DNA of 35,890 bases from Alphaproteobacteria bacterium (GTDB lineage: Bacteria; Pseudomonadota; Alphaproteobacteria; Acetobacterales; Acetobacteraceae): positions 1 to 35,890 of the forward strand of contig JAPLOI010000045.1 in assembly GCA_026400815.1 (NCBI GenBank), read 5' to 3'. A model generated the notes under the pieces. The model had not been told where the DNA came from. It ran no database searches and was given only the letters and a program-made list of their open reading frames with translations. Positions 33,796 to 35,890 of this stretch are shown piece after piece; positions within the stretch are counted from its first letter, which is position 1; every line of letters starts with the position of its first letter. The translations under genes were made by a program, and so were the position numbers.

Positions 33796-35469
33796 ATGGC
33801 GCTCTACGGCGACGACCCCACCGTCACCCCGCAAAGCCGGATGAATGTCGGCGCGAAAACCATCTACCCCACGCCCGGGGACCATAGCTGGCAGGAGCTG
33901 CGCCCCTACGAGGCGCCGCGCGAAGACCCCGCCTGGCCGGAAATCCACCTGTATTCCGATGCCATCTCCTATGCCCCCGGCGAGACGGTGCGGTTCCACG
34001 CCAGCACCAACGCGCCGCACTTCACGCTGACGGTGACCCGCGAGGGGGTGAAGCCTGAAACGATCCACAGCGCCGACGCCATTCCCGGTCGCTTCACGCC
34101 GATGCCGAAGGGGGCCTACCAAACCGGCTGCAACTGGCCGGCACTGCACAGCTTCACCCTGCCGACGGACCTGCGCTCCGGCTACTACCTGGTCGAATCC
34201 AGCGTGGCCCGCGCGGATGGCGGCCGCTTCGTGCAGCACCATTTCTTCGTCGTCCGCCCCACCGCCGCCACGAAGCGCGGCCGCATCCTGCACCTGCTGC
34301 CCACCTGCACCTGGACCGCCTACAACGATTTCGGCGGCGCCAATTCCTACTTTGGCACCCACGGCCCCAACAGCAACGAGATGGGCCCCGTCCTCTCCCT
34401 CCAGCGCCCCTGGACCCGCGGCCTGGTGAAGCTGCCCGAAGGCGCGCCGCGCATCACCGCCCCGATCCGCGAGCCAATGGCCGCCCCGCGCTACGAGTTC
34501 AAGGAATGGGCGGTGGCCAATGGCTACAGCTTCTTTTACGCCGCCGCCGGCTGGGCCCAATACGACCGCCACTTCGCCCACTGGGCCGAGCGCGAGGGCT
34601 ACGCCTTCGACACCATCACCCAGCACGACCTGCATCTGCGCCCGGAGATCCTGGATGGCTACGCCTGCGTTGTGGTCGTCGGCCATGACGAGTACTGGAC
34701 GCGGGAAATGCGCCTGGCCATCGAGGCCTTCGTGCAGCGCGGCGGCAACCTCGCCCGCTTCGGTGCCAACTACACCTGGCAGGTGCGGCTGGAACAGGAA
34801 GGCCAGGTCCAGGTCTGCTACAAAAGCAACGCGCCGGACCGCGACCCGGTGCGCGAGGACGGCGACCTGCGCACGCTCACCACCGCCTGGGAAGACCGCC
34901 ACGTGCGCTGGCCCGGCGCCACCACCGTCGGCGTGAACGGGTTGCAGGGCGTCTATGCCAATTGGGGCCGCTTCACCCCGCGCGGCAGCCGCGGCTTCAC
35001 CGTGTACCGGCCAGACCACTGGGCCTTCGCCAACACCGACCTCACCTATGGCGACATCTTCGGCGCCGAAGCTGGCATCTTCGGCTATGAGGTGGATGGC
35101 GTGGACTACACCTTCCGCCACGGCCTGCCCTACCCCACCGGGGCGGACGGCACGCCGGAGGATATCGAAATCCTCGCCATGACCCCGGCGGTGATGACCG
35201 AAACCGCCTTCGACACCTACGGCTACCGCACCTACGTGGGCGCGCATGACTGGATCGAGAAGGCCAGGATGATCCACGGCGCCACCGATCCGGAAACGCT
35301 GGAGAAGACCCGCCTCGGCTCCGGCATGATCGTCTCCTTCCGCCGCGGCGCGGGCGAGGTTCTCACGGCGGCAAGCTGCGAATGGGTGATGGGCCTGAAG
35401 CGCGGCTGCTTCCACACCCAGGAAATCACCCGCACCGTGCTGAACCGCTTCTCGGGTGATACCAAGTAG
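33796..35469 (+). CDS. N,N-dimethylformamidase large-subunit-like protein
   Basis: A 557-residue protein of the family represented by the large (beta) subunit of N,N-dimethylformamidase, an iron amidohydrolase. Visible features: an N-terminal beta domain (IHLYSDAISYAPGETVRFHA), the block CTWTAYNDFGGANSYFGTHG, then a glutamine-amidotransferase-like Rossmann part (YACVVVVGHDEYWTREMRLA) and the C-terminal RRGAGEVLTAASCEWVMGLK. The Tyr-rich and Glu-containing segments could hold the iron ligands, but I cannot assign them without an alignment. There is no signal peptide. The ATG at 33796 has AAGGA 8 bases upstream. No small subunit gene lies beside it. The substrate may be another amide. Confidence 0.85.
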   Translation: MALYGDDPTVTPQSRMNVGAKTIYPTPGDHSWQELRPYEAPREDPAWPEIHLYSDAISYAPGETVRFHASTNAPHFTLTVTREGVKPETIHSADAIPGRFTPMPKGAYQTGCNWPALHSFTLPTDLRSGYYLVESSVARADGGRFVQHHFFVVRPTAATKRGRILHLLPTCTWTAYNDFGGANSYFGTHGPNSNEMGPVLSLQRPWTRGLVKLPEGAPRITAPIREPMAAPRYEFKEWAVANGYSFFYAAAGWAQYDRHFAHWAEREGYAFDTITQHDLHLRPEILDGYACVVVVGHDEYWTREMRLAIEAFVQRGGNLARFGANYTWQVRLEQEGQVQVCYKSNAPDRDPVREDGDLRTLTTAWEDRHVRWPGATTVGVNGLQGVYANWGRFTPRGSRGFTVYRPDHWAFANTDLTYGDIFGAEAGIFGYEVDGVDYTFRHGLPYPTGADGTPEDIEILAMTPAVMTETAFDTYGYRTYVGAHDWIEKARMIHGATDPETLEKTRLGSGMIVSFRRGAGEVLTAASCEWVMGLKRGCFHTQEITRTVLNRFSGDTK

Positions 35470-35501
35470 CATCACCAAAGGCCCATCGAAGGCAAGTGCG
35501 A

Positions 35502-35635
35502 GGCTCTGCCTCGCGCTCCGCCAGGGGCCGAGCCCCTGGACCTCAACCCTTCATAAGGTATGGGCCCCAGACGCCGATTTATCTTCAATATGTTGAGGTC
35601 CAGGGGCTCGGCCCCTGGTGGGTCTGGGCAGAGCC
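35502..35635. repeat. Long inverted repeat (27-bp perfect arms plus outer arms)
   Basis: The 27 bases from 35521 to 35547 are the exact reverse complement of 35592-35618, with a 44-base loop. Further out, GGCTCTGCC (35502-35510) pairs with GGCAGAGCC (35627-35635). Each main arm also contains its own small palindrome (GGGGC-CGA-GCCCC). It follows the dimethylformamidase-like stop by 32 bases and could terminate transcription. It looks like an intergenic dispersed repeat. Confidence 0.8.
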
Positions 35636-35643
35636 CAGCCTTA

Positions 35644-35890
35644 GAGCCCATCCGGAAAGAAGTTGAATCGCCTGAATCGGATGTGATTCCCTGCCCGTTG
35701 GGACGATTCGTGGGGGTGAGGGATGGCATGGACAGCGGAACATCGACGCACGGCGGATCGGCGTGGGCTGCGCTACCCGTCTGACCTGACGGATGCCGAA
35801 TGGGCGCTTGTGGCGCCACTGATCCGTCCGGCAAAGCGCGGTGGCCGGCGACGCAGCGTGGACGTGCGCGAGGTGCTGAACGCCGTGTTC
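35644..35890 (+). mobile_element. Left end of an IS5-family (IS427/IS402-like) element, cut by window edge
   Basis: GAGCCCATCCGGAAAGAAG at 35644 resembles the terminal inverted repeat of IS427-group elements as I remember it, and is preceded by TTA, which would fit a 3-base TNA target duplication. A transposase start follows 79 bases in. The right end is outside the window, so completeness and the duplication cannot be checked. Confidence 0.7.
35723..35890 (+). CDS. IS5-family transposase, N-terminal part
   Basis: The frame opens at ATG 35723 after GAGGG and is still open at the window edge (56 codons). It reads RYPSDLTDAEWALVAPLI, then RPAKRGGRRRSVDVREVLNA, the very typical N-terminal domain (DUF4096-like, DNA binding) of IS402/IS427-type transposases. 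The DDE catalytic part lies beyond the window. Confidence 0.92.
   Translation, partial: MAWTAEHRRTADRRGLRYPSDLTDAEWALVAPLIRPAKRGGRRRSVDVREVLNAVF

Noticed and set aside
1-35890. CRISPR array, prophage or toxin-antitoxin module
   Set aside because: No regularly spaced direct repeats, phage structural genes or toxin pairs were seen.

Overview
The window is very GC-rich, with compact gene packing, frequent 4-base stop/start overlaps and many twin-arginine-type signal peptides. This suggests an alphaproteobacterium, probably of the Acetobacteraceae (Roseomonas-like). The assignment rests on protein style and composition only; no database search was possible.

Layout. 1-1.3 kb is a less GC-rich stretch with an unrecognised gene and an apparently frameshifted small gene. 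1.4-6.3 kb is core-like: a coiled-coil protein, an alpha/beta hydrolase that seems to start at CTG, a TPR lipoprotein, ispE and tRNA-Gln(TTG). 6.3-11.3 kb holds a TauE/SafE exporter, a winged-helix/TPR regulator, a CurA-type reductase, and a coupled pair made of an intradiol-dioxygenase-like secreted protein and a haem membrane protein. An orphan family 5 binding protein follows at 11.3-12.9 kb.

The centrepiece (12.99-27.18 kb) is one catabolic locus. A HutC-type GntR regulator gene overlaps the start of a branched-chain-amino-acid-type ABC transporter operon (binding protein, two permeases, two ATPases). This runs, mostly through 4-base overlaps, into an isocitrate lyase/PEP mutase-family C-C lyase, HyuB and HyuA (hydantoinase/oxoprolinase), an isochorismatase-fold hydrolase lacking its catalytic cysteine, and a LeuC/LeuD-type hydratase. 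A divergent FAD-dependent oxidoreductase shares the control region, where repeated CTGTAT half-sites overlap both predicted promoters. My inference is a route that imports a small cyclic amide, imide or lactam, opens it with ATP, desaturates and hydrates the resulting diacid, and cleaves it to pyruvate-type products. This resembles the last steps of nicotinate fermentation (dimethylmaleate hydratase plus dimethylmalate lyase). The substrate is unknown.

27.3-31.8 kb carries three sulfotransferase-like genes, two with unusual domain fusions (sulfotransferase-like plus glycosyltransferase; beta-propeller plus sulfotransferase). A decayed fragment of a second family 5 binding-protein gene follows, then an MFS transporter, a GNAT acetyltransferase and a stand-alone N,N-dimethylformamidase large-subunit homologue. 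The right edge has a long inverted repeat and the left end of an IS5-family element running off the window.
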